Origin: JAEUIE01 sp046350055
GTDB lineage: Bacteria > Planctomycetota > Planctomycetia > Gemmatales > HRBIN36
Assembly: GCA_046350055.1 (NCBI GenBank)
Contig: JAXMBC010000001.1
Span: 5,580,001 to 5,644,000, forward strand
Length of the DNA: 64,000 nucleotides
Reading direction: 5' to 3'
In this document: piece by piece, positions 44,354-52,532 of the stretch
How positions within the stretch are numbered: position 1 is the stretch's first letter
Layout of the letters: every line of letters starts with the position of its first letter
Notes under the pieces: generated by a model
What the model saw: only the letters and a program-made list of their open reading frames with translations
Database searches by the model: none
What the model was told of the DNA's origin: nothing
Translations under genes and position numbers: made by a program

Positions 44354-45535
44354 ATGTCTGATGCGTTTATCGTTGCTGGTGCCCGTTCACCGATTGGCAA
44401 GTTCCTCGGAGGATTGACCGATCTGCCTGCTCCCAAACTCGGGGCATTGGCAGTGGCCGAAGTGCTGAAACGGGGCAAGGTGGCGCCGGAACTGGTGGAT
44501 GAAGTGATAATGGGTTGTGTGCTTCAGGCGGGGCTGGGCCAGAACCCCGCCCGCCAGGCGGCCATCCATGGCGGCTTGCCCAACACGATTTCTGCCGTCA
44601 CGGTGAATAAAGTTTGCGGTTCCGGTTTGCAGGCAGTAATGCAGGCAGCGCAAAGCATCCGTGCAGGCGACAATGATGTTGTTATCGCTGGCGGCTTCGA
44701 GAACATGAGTCGTGCACCGTATCTCTTGCAAAATGCCCGCACTGGCGGTTTCAAGTACGGCGATCAGACCGCAACTGATGCGATGATCAACGACGGCCTG
44801 TGGTGTGCCTTCGAAGGTTGCCACATGGGCAACTCGGCAGAGCATATTGCGAAGACACACAACGTCAGCCGCGAGGATCAGGACCGCTTCAGTGCCCAAA
44901 GCCAGCAGCGTGCCGCTGCCGCGTGGGCGGAAGGCCGCTTCAACGAGGAAGTCTTCCCCGTCACGATCGGCAGTGGTCCCAAGGCCAAAACCATCGACAA
45001 AGACGAAGGCTTCCGGGCCGAGACAACTGCGGAAGGCCTTGCCAAGCTTCGCACGGCATTCCCCGGTGGCACAACTGTCACCGCAGGAAATGCTTCCACC
45101 ATCAACGATGGCTCAGCCGCTGTGGTAGTAGCCAGCAGCCGGGGTGTGGAGAAATTAAGTGCGAAACCCCTCGCCCGCATCGTGGCGTATGCGACCAGTG
45201 GCGTTGCTCCCAAAGAAATCTTCATCGCCCCTGTCTCCGCGGTGAGAATGGTACTGCAGAAAGCTAAGCTCACACTTGCTGATATCGACTATTTCGAACT
45301 GAATGAAGCCTTCGCGGCCCAGATGCTGGCGTGCAACTACGATCTGAAGATCGATGAAGCGAAGCTCAACGTGAATGGCGGTGCCATCGCCTTGGGCCAC
45401 CCCATTGGCGCCAGTGGTACTCGGTGTTTGATCACGCTGCTGAGCGTGCTGAAGCAGCGAAACGCCCAGCGTGGCCTGGTATCACTCTGCCTGGGTGGCG
45501 GAAATGCGGTAGCGATGGTGGTAGAGCGGGTGTAA
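44354..45535 (+). CDS. Acetyl-CoA C-acetyltransferase (thiolase)
   Basis: A 393-residue biosynthetic-type thiolase. The acyl-accepting Cys lies in NKVCGSGLQAVMQAA (about residue 88), the His in NGGAIALGHPIGASGTR and the second Cys in VSLCLGGGNAVAM. It condenses two acetyl-CoA to acetoacetyl-CoA or the reverse. TGGAG lies upstream of the ATG, and a TATAAT at 44322-44327 is near the expected site, though no well-spaced -35 is found. A CoA-transferase subunit follows 57 bp later, suggesting ketoacid or butanoate metabolism. atoB and phaA are the nearest names. Confidence 0.95.
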   Translation: MSDAFIVAGARSPIGKFLGGLTDLPAPKLGALAVAEVLKRGKVAPELVDEVIMGCVLQAGLGQNPARQAAIHGGLPNTISAVTVNKVCGSGLQAVMQAAQSIRAGDNDVVIAGGFENMSRAPYLLQNARTGGFKYGDQTATDAMINDGLWCAFEGCHMGNSAEHIAKTHNVSREDQDRFSAQSQQRAAAAWAEGRFNEEVFPVTIGSGPKAKTIDKDEGFRAETTAEGLAKLRTAFPGGTTVTAGNASTINDGSAAVVVASSRGVEKLSAKPLARIVAYATSGVAPKEIFIAPVSAVRMVLQKAKLTLADIDYFELNEAFAAQMLACNYDLKIDEAKLNVNGGAIALGHPIGASGTRCLITLLSVLKQRNAQRGLVSLCLGGGNAVAMVVERV

Positions 45536-45592
45536 TCTTTAGCGTCAGAAGCCAGAGGAAAGCAATCATCGCCCTTTTCAGGACTCAGGACA

Positions 45593-46366
45593 TTGAATTA
45601 TAACCCCATGGAATTGATGATCTGCTGTGCCGCCCGGCTGCTCGAAGACGGACGGACGGTCACTGTCGGCACCGGCGGTCCGTGTGCGGCGGCTATGCTC
45701 GCTCAGCAGACGCATGCTCCCAACCTTGTCATCTTCTTTGAAGCAGGTGGCGTGGCTCCCATCCTGCCCACGATGCCTGTTTCCGTGGGCGATTCCCGAA
45801 CCTTTCACAAAGGCCTGATGGCCAGCAGCATGGCCGAGATTATGGAAACCTGTCAGCGGGGCATGATGGACTACGCCTTCCTTGGCGGCGCCCAGATCGA
45901 TGCCTTCGGCAACCTCAACAGCACTCACATCGGCGGTACTCCAGCTAAACCTAAAGTCCGGCTGCCGGGCAGTGGCGGGGCTAACGACCTCGCCAGCTTC
46001 TGCTGGAATGTCATCACGATGACCAACCACGACAAACGCCGATTTGTAGAAAAGGTGGATTTCCTTACCACTCCGGGCTATCTCACCGGGCCGGGGGCAC
46101 GGGAAGCCGCTGGGCTGCCGGCGAACACGGGGCCCTACCGGGTGGTAACCGACCTGGCAGTGATGGGCTATCACCCCACCACGAAGCGGATGCAGGTCAT
46201 CAGCCTGCACCCTGGGGTCACATTGGAGCAGGTGAAATCCAGCACGGGGTTTGCCATCGAAGCAGAAGAACGACTCGGCACAACAGCAGAACCCACCGAA
46301 CAGGAATTGCATCTGCTCCGTACCAAGGTCGATCCCCATCGCTATATTATCGGGCGGGCAGCTTAA
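45593..46366 (+). CDS. CoA-transferase beta subunit (3-oxoacid/glutaconate type)
   Basis: A 257-residue family I CoA-transferase subunit B. The N-terminal block (VTVGTGGPCAAAMLAQ) and FEAGGVAPILPTMPVSVGDSRTFHKG match GctB/IpdB-like subunits, and FLGGAQIDAFGNLNSTHIG is the conserved nucleotide-loop region; the end PGVTLEQVKSSTGF is typical. Such enzymes work as A/B heteromers. No A subunit is adjacent, so it must be encoded elsewhere or replaced. The start is uncertain: TTG at 45593 or ATG at 45608; neither is ideally placed after AGGA. It follows the thiolase by 57 bp. Confidence 0.88.
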   Translation: MNYNPMELMICCAARLLEDGRTVTVGTGGPCAAAMLAQQTHAPNLVIFFEAGGVAPILPTMPVSVGDSRTFHKGLMASSMAEIMETCQRGMMDYAFLGGAQIDAFGNLNSTHIGGTPAKPKVRLPGSGGANDLASFCWNVITMTNHDKRRFVEKVDFLTTPGYLTGPGAREAAGLPANTGPYRVVTDLAVMGYHPTTKRMQVISLHPGVTLEQVKSSTGFAIEAEERLGTTAEPTEQELHLLRTKVDPHRYIIGRAA

Positions 46367-46450
46367 ACTGACATGATGTTGATCGTGTGCCATGGTTTTC
46401 GTTAAAACCATGCCTTTGCACCTCAGCGAACTACCGACAGGACGGACCCT

Positions 46451-46990
46451 GTGCACTTCTTCCCCGATGCCACGTTTGGCTGGATCTACTACGGCCTGAT
46501 GCTGACTTGTCTGCTGGCCTTGGTAGCTACTGACTTGCGCATTCAGCGATTGCCCAATGCACTAACGATACCGATGTTGTTGCTGGGCCTCGTCATGAAC
46601 ATCGTTCGTGGAGCCTGGTTGGGTAACCAAAACGTAGATCTTCGGTTTATCGGCATTCCAGGAGCACTTGGTGGCGGTACACAGGGACTGATGGAAGGCT
46701 TGGCTGGGGCTTGCATGGCCTTTACGCTTTTCGTTGTTCTCTGGCAAATGGGCAAATGCGGTGCGGGCGATGTGAAGATGATGGCTGCCGTAGGTACGTG
46801 GGTTGGCTATGTACACTTCTTCTTTGTCTTCGCCGGTACCATCGTCGCAGTGCTGTTCATCATGCTTGTCTGGTGGTCGTATGCCTTTGCTACCAGGCGC
46901 AACCCAGGCCTCAAGCTCAGCTATGCCATACCCTGCTTCATCAGCCTCAGCATCTTGATGCCCTGGCTCTGGAGACGCGACTTGTGGTAA
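46451..46990 (+). CDS. Prepilin peptidase (A24 family, short form)
   Basis: A 179-residue membrane aspartic protease with about five helices. The two catalytic Asp sites are TDLRIQRLPNALT (D near residue 28) and GAGDVKMMAAVG (GxGD). It lacks the N-terminal methyltransferase domain, so it belongs to the CpaA/TadV-like short form that processes pilins of tight-adherence or type IV machinery. It uses a GTG start at 46451. No pilin or secretion gene is nearby. A terminator follows 22 bp after the stop. Confidence 0.9.
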   Translation: MHFFPDATFGWIYYGLMLTCLLALVATDLRIQRLPNALTIPMLLLGLVMNIVRGAWLGNQNVDLRFIGIPGALGGGTQGLMEGLAGACMAFTLFVVLWQMGKCGAGDVKMMAAVGTWVGYVHFFFVFAGTIVAVLFIMLVWWSYAFATRRNPGLKLSYAIPCFISLSILMPWLWRRDLW

Positions 46991-47011
46991 ATTACATCAA
47001 GATTGAACCAC

Positions 47012-47040
47012 AACACCCCAGGTAAGGCACCTGGGGTGTT
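47012..47040 (+). terminator. Rho-independent terminator
   Basis: A 12-bp perfect stem (47012-47023 with 47029-47040) with a 5-nt loop, placed between the prepilin peptidase and the convergent small gene. It may serve both strands. Confidence 0.8.
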
Positions 47041-47065
47041 GGCGTTAAGTGTGGAATAGTATCGA

Positions 47066-47347
47066 TCAGGCAATCATGCGGACCAGTTTCTTCGCAGCAG
47101 CAGGAATCGTCAGAGTAGTGGTTTGCGACCACTTGCCTGCGTCTGCTGCACCGTTCCAACGCTGCAAAGAGACGGTTTTCACCATCGCACGTTCATCTTC
47201 TTCGAGAATATCGAAGTAGGCAGCAGCATAACCATCTCGAATTTTCTGGGATGACAGTCCCAGGTACAACAGTGCCTCGCGGCCATCTTCAAAAATGGCT
47301 ACAGCACGCCAGCATTGCGGTTTGGCTTCAGTAAGAAACGAAGGCAT
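47066..47347 (-). CDS. Small hypothetical protein
   Basis: A 93-residue protein. The start at 47347 is set by a strong AAGGAGGG nine bases upstream and by a promoter whose -10 lies at 47409-47414, which rules out longer versions. The chain (MPSFLTEAKPQCWRAVAIFE, then ALLYLGLSSQKIRDGY and an Ala/Lys-rich end) is soluble and probably alpha/beta. No family is recognised. It is divergent from ispE. Confidence 0.75.
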   Translation of the reverse strand: MPSFLTEAKPQCWRAVAIFEDGREALLYLGLSSQKIRDGYAAAYFDILEEDERAMVKTVSLQRWNGAADAGKWSQTTTLTIPAAAKKLVRMIA

Positions 47348-47408
47348 CGGGGGGCACCCTCCTTGGAACATGCGAAAGACTGGAACTCCGCCAGTCAAGT
47401 GAAATGGC

Positions 47409-47437
47409 ATTATGTTAATCGCGTTGTTCGATGTCAA
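47409..47437 (-). promoter_or_regulatory. Near-consensus sigma-70 promoter for the small hypothetical gene
   Basis: On the minus strand TTGACA (47432-47437) and CATAAT (47409-47414) are spaced 17 bp apart, 5/6 or better in each box. The transcript would begin near 47402, about 55 nt before the start codon. Confidence 0.75.
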
Positions 47438-47490
47438 AAGAAATCCACTGAATTCTTCCATAATTATTCAAGAATTCATGGCAGTTGCGC

Positions 47491-47519
47491 TTGACCTACA
47501 TTATCAGTCAGGCTACCAT
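47491..47519 (+). promoter_or_regulatory. Sigma-70-type promoter for ispE-spoVG
   Basis: TTGACC (47491-47496) and TACCAT (47514-47519) are spaced 17 bp apart. The leader, about 140 nt, contains a 7-bp hairpin (47529-47535 with 47542-47548). With the divergent promoter at 47409-47437 this fills the 318-bp gap 47348-47665, which otherwise contains only a poor short frame. Confidence 0.6.
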
Positions 47520-47665
47520 CCCCCCAATCTGCGTGGCTTGTCACGCAGTTTACCAGGGAAGAACGCCGAGGAACTCATCGCCTACGGCATCAGGGAGAGG
47601 GAACTCCTGCACATCACCTGTAGTAGCTTCTCCTCTTTTTGATTGTCACTTCACAGGTTGATCTC

Positions 47666-48616
47666 ATGCCCGATGTAGTGCCCGCCTTCAGGCTGGCCGC
47701 TCCCGCCAAGATCAATGTTTTTCTTGAAGTGCTCGGCCGACGGTCAGATGGTTTCCACGAGTTGGTCACCTGCATGCTGCCTCTGGAATGGGCCGATGAA
47801 CTCACCTTCTCTGCCGCAGACCAGTTGACACTCACGTGCGATGATCCGTCACTTCCCGTGGATGCCAGTAACCTCGTGCTGAAAGCTGCTCTGGCCCTTC
47901 AGCACGCGACAGGAACAAAACAAGGCGCAGCGATTCACTTAACCAAGAGAATCCCTTCGCCTGCAGGTCTGGGTGGTGGAAGCAGTGATGCAGCTACGAC
48001 CCTCCGCGGACTGGATCAACTCTGGAAGACACAACTGCGTGAACCCGAGTTACAACGTCTGGCGGCCACGATAGGCAGTGATGTCCCGTTCTTCCTGGCA
48101 GGCTCTGCAGCCTGGTGTCGGGGACGGGGGGAAGTGGTAGAGCCAATTGCCCCTGGTATTTCTCTACCCCTTCTGGTGATTTGCCCGGCAGCTGGACTGA
48201 GCACAGCGGCCATGTATCAATCCTTGCAGGCTCCACCCGTGGATGTGGGGAAGCATCAGGCGATGACTGAGAAGGCGATGAGCGAAGCTCTCAGGATGAA
48301 GAGTCTCGAATCCATCAGCCAGGCTCTCTTCAACCGCCTGCAACCGGTCGCTGAACGGTGCCTGCCTCTGGTAGGCGAACTTCGGCAACTGTTTGACCAT
48401 GCAGCTTCACAAGGCTTGTGCCTGGGAAGTCTGATGTCAGGCAGTGGGAGCAGTTATTTTGTCGTATGTCGCGACCACGCCGAGGCCCAGCGGCTGGCAC
48501 GTTGGACGGAACTACACTGGGAAGGCGGAGTACAGACAACCAGCATGGGGACAACCAGACCAACCACCGATTCGACGGACCGTTTGCTTCGCCTGCATGT
48601 GACCTGTACCAGGTAA
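47666..48616 (+). CDS. ispE: 4-diphosphocytidyl-2-C-methyl-D-erythritol kinase
   Basis: GHMP-family kinase of the MEP isoprenoid pathway; 316 residues from the ATG at 47666, preferred over an upstream TTG because the chain then begins just before the first strand. Blocks are APAKINVFLEVLGRRSDGFHEL at the start, PSPAGLGGGSSDAATTLRGL (the ATP-binding glycine loop), IGSDVPFFLAGSAAWCRGRGE and the late MSGSGSSYFV. It shares a transcript with spoVG, 83 bp downstream, an order also found in Bacillus. Confidence 0.96.
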   Translation: MPDVVPAFRLAAPAKINVFLEVLGRRSDGFHELVTCMLPLEWADELTFSAADQLTLTCDDPSLPVDASNLVLKAALALQHATGTKQGAAIHLTKRIPSPAGLGGGSSDAATTLRGLDQLWKTQLREPELQRLAATIGSDVPFFLAGSAAWCRGRGEVVEPIAPGISLPLLVICPAAGLSTAAMYQSLQAPPVDVGKHQAMTEKAMSEALRMKSLESISQALFNRLQPVAERCLPLVGELRQLFDHAASQGLCLGSLMSGSGSSYFVVCRDHAEAQRLARWTELHWEGGVQTTSMGTTRPTTDSTDRLLRLHVTCTR

Positions 48617-48699
48617 CTTGCCAGCTGCAGCCTCCCAGAATCGAGCCATTGGCCCAGGTGGATATGCCCCCAGGCTCCCGAGGATTCAAGGAGGACAGC

Positions 48700-49293
48700 A
48701 TGCAGATCACCGAAATCCGAATCAAGCTCATGGACGACAAGGAGAGCCGAAATGAACGCCTCCTCGCCTTTTGCTCTGTCACTTTTGACCACATGTTCGT
48801 GGTAAGAGATCTCAAGATTATCGAAGGTCTCAAGGGCCTGTTTGTGGCGATGCCCAGTCGCAAGCTCACTGACCGCTGCAATAGTTGTCATTGCAAGAAC
48901 CACCTCCGTGCACGCTTCTGCAACCAGTGCGGGGCGCGACTGCAGGATGAACGAGCCCCCCGCGATGACCATGGCCGGGCCAAACTGCATGCCGACGTAG
49001 CTCACCCTATCAATGCGCAGGCTCGTGAATTCGTTCAGACGGGTATCATTCGTGGCTACCACGAAGAACTGGAACGATCAAAAATGCCAGGCTACATCTG
49101 CCGTTACGATGAACTCGATGCTGGCGAAGAAACGGTAGGGTTGTATGAAAGCCTGGTTGGCATGCCGATCAGCGCTGATGCTCGAACTCATCAACCTCAC
49201 CCACCACGAGGTACCCCATTGCCACGCCGTGCACCAGTACCAGCACATGCCATGGCAGAACGCCCCGGGTTTGGAAGTGGTGTGTTTGAATAG
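48700..49293 (+). CDS. spoVG: SpoVG-family protein with internal zinc ribbon
   Basis: A 197-residue protein from the ATG at 48700, with AAGGAGGA just upstream; a longer frame into ispE is rejected. The SpoVG core is clear: MQITEIRIKLMDD, RLLAFCSVTFDHMFVVRDLK, EGLKGLFVAMPSRK, then HADVAHPINAQAREF. Between the last two blocks lies an insert with C-x2-C and C-x2-C (CNSCHCKNHLRARFCNQCG), a likely zinc ribbon. The C-terminal 70 residues are Pro/His/Arg-rich. SpoVG is a small RNA/DNA-binding regulator of division and gene expression; the insert and tail make this version about twice the Bacillus length. Confidence 0.93.
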   Translation: MQITEIRIKLMDDKESRNERLLAFCSVTFDHMFVVRDLKIIEGLKGLFVAMPSRKLTDRCNSCHCKNHLRARFCNQCGARLQDERAPRDDHGRAKLHADVAHPINAQAREFVQTGIIRGYHEELERSKMPGYICRYDELDAGEETVGLYESLVGMPISADARTHQPHPPRGTPLPRRAPVPAHAMAERPGFGSGVFE

Positions 49294-49314
49294 AACTTGT
49301 TATCGCTCAAGTAG

Positions 49315-49337
49315 ACCCTGGTGCCTAGCATCAGGGT
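49315..49337 (+). terminator. Rho-independent terminator after spoVG
   Basis: A 9-bp stem (ACCCTGGTG with CATCAGGGT, one G-T pair) and a 5-nt loop, followed by TGTTTTC, 21 bp after the stop. Confidence 0.75.
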
Positions 49338-49367
49338 TGTTTTCTATCCATCGCTACACGTAAACAG

Positions 49368-50771
49368 CTACTTAGCATCAACCCCCGCCAGGGGAAAGAG
49401 TTTGGATGGCTGATGCTCACGTTCCATCAGTTGTACAAGACGTTGAAGAACGTCAGGATGTTCGCCTGCAAGGTCTTTGGTTTCCGCTTCATCCTGTCCC
49501 AGGTGATACAGTTGCGTAATCAGTGTCCCCTTGGCTGCCTGCTGTTTCAGTTGTTGCCTCACTGCTTTCCATTCGCCCGAAATCACAGCCTGCTGACCAC
49601 CGTATCCGGGAGACTCCCAGTAGAGGAAGTCGTGTCGCTTCTGTTTGTCATGTCTCCCCAGGAGTGTGGGCAGAAAGCTGATGCCATCGCACTCAACAGG
49701 CGGCTTAGCTCCTGTTAATTCCGCCAAGGTTGGCAACACGTCCCAGAACGCCCAGGAATCGCTGTTAACAGTACCTGGCTGTATCCGACCTGGCCAGCAG
49801 GCGATTAGCGGAACACGCAAACCACCTTCGTACATGCTGCCTTTCAGCCCCCGAAGCTTGCCGGCTGATTGGAAAAACGTGGAATCAGCACCACCGACAT
49901 TGTGCGTTGGACCGTTGTCGCTGGTAAATACAATCAGTGTTTTTCTGCTGAGCTGCAGTTCGTCCAACTTGGCGACAATACGACCTACTGTGCGATCTAA
50001 TTTGCTGACCATAGCGGCGTATCCCGCCCGTGGTGCAGGATGTGGTTGATAGCCTTTCTTTCCATCGTAAGCAGGATCATCCCCCAGCTTGCCACGATAT
50101 TCAGCCAGATCAGCTTCAGGCACCTGTACTGCCACGTGAGGCACTGTGTAGGGCAAGTAAAGGAAGAAAGGCTCCGCCTGATGTAGTTCCAGCCACCTGA
50201 GCGTCTCCGTTTCAAAGAGATCATGGGAATGCAGTGGCCCTGCCTGATGGGTATTGCCAGGCAATTCTTCACGAGAGGAATTACGGTAGAGGTACTTGGG
50301 ATAGTGCGAGTGAGCATGCCGCTGACAATTGTATCCGTAGAAGAAGTCGAACCCATGTCGCAGAGGGTCGCCTGATGTTCCAAACATCCCGAGACCCCAT
50401 TTACCAATTGCGCCGCATGTGTAGCCTTGCTTCTTTAGCAGTTTGGCGATATTGGCATCATTTTCCTGAATGGGATGCTGACCTTCAGGTTGAGCTTCCC
50501 TATTGTCACGAATCGTGGCGTGGCCAGGATGCTTGCCAGTTAGAAGCGAACAGCGTGACGGGGCACAAACGTTGTTGCCTGCATAGAATCGTGTGAATTT
50601 CATGCCTCGCTCGGCGAGGCGATCGATATTCGGTGTTTTGATCTTCTGCTGCCCGTAGCAGCCCAGTTCAAAACACCCCAGGTCATCAGCCAGTATGAAG
50701 ACGATATTAGGTCGTTCCTGAGCAACCAAAGGCAATGGCATGATCAGGAGAAGCGAGATAATGAAACGCAT
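49368..50771 (-). CDS. Secreted sulfatase
   Basis: A 467-residue formylglycine-dependent sulfatase with a signal peptide (ending LVAQ). The active-site motif is C69-A-P-S-R73 (NNVCAPSRCSLLTGKHPG), with metal ligands ADD at 28-30 and DNG in VFTSDNGPTHN. HTIR-like GHATIRDN follows the motif. It would release sulfate from a sulfated carbohydrate outside the cytoplasm; planctomycetes encode many. It follows the YdjY gene with no gap (stop and ATG abut), so the two form a unit. Confidence 0.95.
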   Translation of the reverse strand: MRFIISLLLIMPLPLVAQERPNIVFILADDLGCFELGCYGQQKIKTPNIDRLAERGMKFTRFYAGNNVCAPSRCSLLTGKHPGHATIRDNREAQPEGQHPIQENDANIAKLLKKQGYTCGAIGKWGLGMFGTSGDPLRHGFDFFYGYNCQRHAHSHYPKYLYRNSSREELPGNTHQAGPLHSHDLFETETLRWLELHQAEPFFLYLPYTVPHVAVQVPEADLAEYRGKLGDDPAYDGKKGYQPHPAPRAGYAAMVSKLDRTVGRIVAKLDELQLSRKTLIVFTSDNGPTHNVGGADSTFFQSAGKLRGLKGSMYEGGLRVPLIACWPGRIQPGTVNSDSWAFWDVLPTLAELTGAKPPVECDGISFLPTLLGRHDKQKRHDFLYWESPGYGGQQAVISGEWKAVRQQLKQQAAKGTLITQLYHLGQDEAETKDLAGEHPDVLQRLVQLMEREHQPSKLFPLAGVDAK

Positions 50772-51671
50772 TTACTTGCCCTTGGGTGCAGCTTCGAGAA
50801 TTGCCCTGACCCTGGTCCCTCGTTCCGGGATGACAACGGTATTGGCTACGTAGCCAAGATTATCACCCTGCGGGTCGCTGTCGATGCTCTCCACAGGAAG
50901 ATCAAGCAACGCAGTGCCAAAATTAGTCAGGCATACCACGCGACCATCATTTGCACCGAAATAGATGAACTCCTCACCCAAGGCATTCTGTGCTTTGCCC
51001 TTGAAACTACCTGCAAAGACCCAGTCATATTCAAGAGGCTTGGAATCCTTGGCATGCTTCACCCAGCTTTGGGCTGGTACAGCCACCAGTTTACCTGTCG
51101 CATCGGTATACTCGAGATAGATTTTTACCACATCGCCAGTAGCAGGCTTGAATTCCTGTTCTCGCTTCTCATTGATAAAGCGAGCAGGTTTGCCAGGTTG
51201 CAAGCCCGCTCCTACCATCGCTGCTTTCAATATCTCTGCGTCAAATGAACTTGAAAGAATAGACTCGTGGTCTTTTCCAGCCTCGCTCCGTGAAATCAGG
51301 TGTTCAAGAAAGCCACGTTGCTGCACTACTTCCAGTTCGAGAATAACCCGTCGCTCCAATCCCGGTGAACGGGCCTGCCAGGTGACTACGGGTTGCTTCG
51401 GAAGACTGGCCAGTACATTACCCACAGCTAACTGGCTACCGAGTCGGTTCAAGGCATCGCTGACCTGATGAATGACTGCAGCCTCAGGAGTCTTTACCGT
51501 TTCCAGCCAGACATTCTGTCCGACAGCCACGCGAGTCGTGGGCACACGAGCCCAGACGAGCGGCTTGATTTCCTGGGGAAGTGCAGTTTGCGGATCTGTA
51601 ACAGCAGGTTGCACTGGAGAAGGTTGACAGGCAGGGATGGCAAGAGTGAAGATGCAGAGGAAACGGATCAT
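50772..51671 (-). CDS. YdjY-like lipoprotein
   Basis: A 299-residue prolipoprotein with lipobox IPAC (Cys15) and a Pro-rich lead. The C-terminal half (YLEYTDATGKLVAVPAQSWV, DWVFAGSF, EEFIYFGANDGRVVCLTNF, then SDPQGDNLGYVANT) resembles the YdjY domain found in many planctomycete secreted proteins, of unknown function. The middle (about 75-165) is unassigned. AGAGGAGA precedes the ATG. It is translated just ahead of the sulfatase, so a shared role at the envelope is likely. Confidence 0.78.
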   Translation of the reverse strand: MIRFLCIFTLAIPACQPSPVQPAVTDPQTALPQEIKPLVWARVPTTRVAVGQNVWLETVKTPEAAVIHQVSDALNRLGSQLAVGNVLASLPKQPVVTWQARSPGLERRVILELEVVQQRGFLEHLISRSEAGKDHESILSSSFDAEILKAAMVGAGLQPGKPARFINEKREQEFKPATGDVVKIYLEYTDATGKLVAVPAQSWVKHAKDSKPLEYDWVFAGSFKGKAQNALGEEFIYFGANDGRVVCLTNFGTALLDLPVESIDSDPQGDNLGYVANTVVIPERGTRVRAILEAAPKGK

Positions 51672-51725
51672 GGTACTTCTCCTCTTGTTGGTAATATCAG
51701 GTCAGTGCTCCGAAAGCAGTGGAGC

Positions 51726-52532
51726 CTAGGTATAACTCATCCGTTGAAAGAGTCGCAGGATCACCCAGCCAGGCAGATTGAGCAATGCGCCTTCTGCCAG
51801 ATAACGACTGTATTGAGACCAGTTCATCCTGCCGCCATAGTAGTGTCTCTTGACCAGCCGCGTGCCACGCAAAATCCCCTTGAGTCTGCTCGATTTCATG
51901 CCCCCCGGATGGATGCGATAGCGGAGCAAGGTCTGATCGAGGTTAGCCAGTTGCTTCCCGTGTCGCACCAGGCGACACCAGAGTTCATAATCCTCGTTGG
52001 CAGGATAGCTACGAAAGCAGTAGCCGCCAGCCTTCAGAATTGCCTCGGTCCGGTACATCACGCTCGGATGAGCTATGGCATTATACCGGGGCAGTGTAGC
52101 AGCAATGTGACCAGGTTCAGTCGGGTAGTGTCGACGGCCCAGGGGCCGATCGTGTTCGTCCATAATGCTCAACTGCGAACCCACCACCACCACCTCAGGA
52201 TGTCGCTGGAGATAGTCGTACTGCAATTGCAAGCGTTCCGGAAAGGACCAGTCGTCACCATCCATGCGGGCAATGTAAGGAGTACGCGCAAGTTCCAGTC
52301 CGCAGTTAAGTTGGTCCACCAGCGAGGCTTGCCCCGGGAAGCGGTGATGAACGATACGGTCATCGTTCCAATTGGCCATCATCTCATCGATCACCACGTC
52401 TGATGCTGCTTCCACGACAAGCACGCTGAAATTCTTGAATGTCTGCTGCAGCATACTTTCGATAGCACTTCGCAGATACGAGAGTTGTGGGCGATAGACA
52501 GGAAGCAGCACCGTGATTACAGGAGAGGTCAT
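51726..52532 (-). CDS. GT2-family glycosyltransferase
   Basis: A 268-residue GT-A glycosyltransferase. The ATG at 52532 overlaps the upstream stop as ATGA and follows AGAGG; the chain begins at the first strand VITVLLPVYRPQLSYL. The nucleotide site is ARMDGDDWSFPERL (DxD type), and the acceptor-side block ANEDYELWCRLVRHG is typical. There is no membrane helix. It probably adds a sugar to a surface polysaccharide. It is coupled to the methyltransferase. Confidence 0.92.
   Translation of the reverse strand: MTSPVITVLLPVYRPQLSYLRSAIESMLQQTFKNFSVLVVEAASDVVIDEMMANWNDDRIVHHRFPGQASLVDQLNCGLELARTPYIARMDGDDWSFPERLQLQYDYLQRHPEVVVVGSQLSIMDEHDRPLGRRHYPTEPGHIAATLPRYNAIAHPSVMYRTEAILKAGGYCFRSYPANEDYELWCRLVRHGKQLANLDQTLLRYRIHPGGMKSSRLKGILRGTRLVKRHYYGGRMNWSQYSRYLAEGALLNLPGWVILRLFQRMSYT

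Noticed and set aside
45578..46456. 292-residue minus-strand frame opposite the CoA-transferase
   Set aside because: The plus strand has clear CoA-transferase motifs; the antisense frame has no signal or domain.
47412..47642. 76-residue plus-strand frame before ispE
   Set aside because: It overlaps both promoters and the leader hairpin, has no ribosome-binding site and no recognisable domain; a 54-residue version from 47478 cannot be excluded but is unlikely.
51468..52403. 311-residue plus-strand frame opposite the GT2 gene
   Set aside because: Crosses a gene boundary and opposes two recognised genes; shadow frame.
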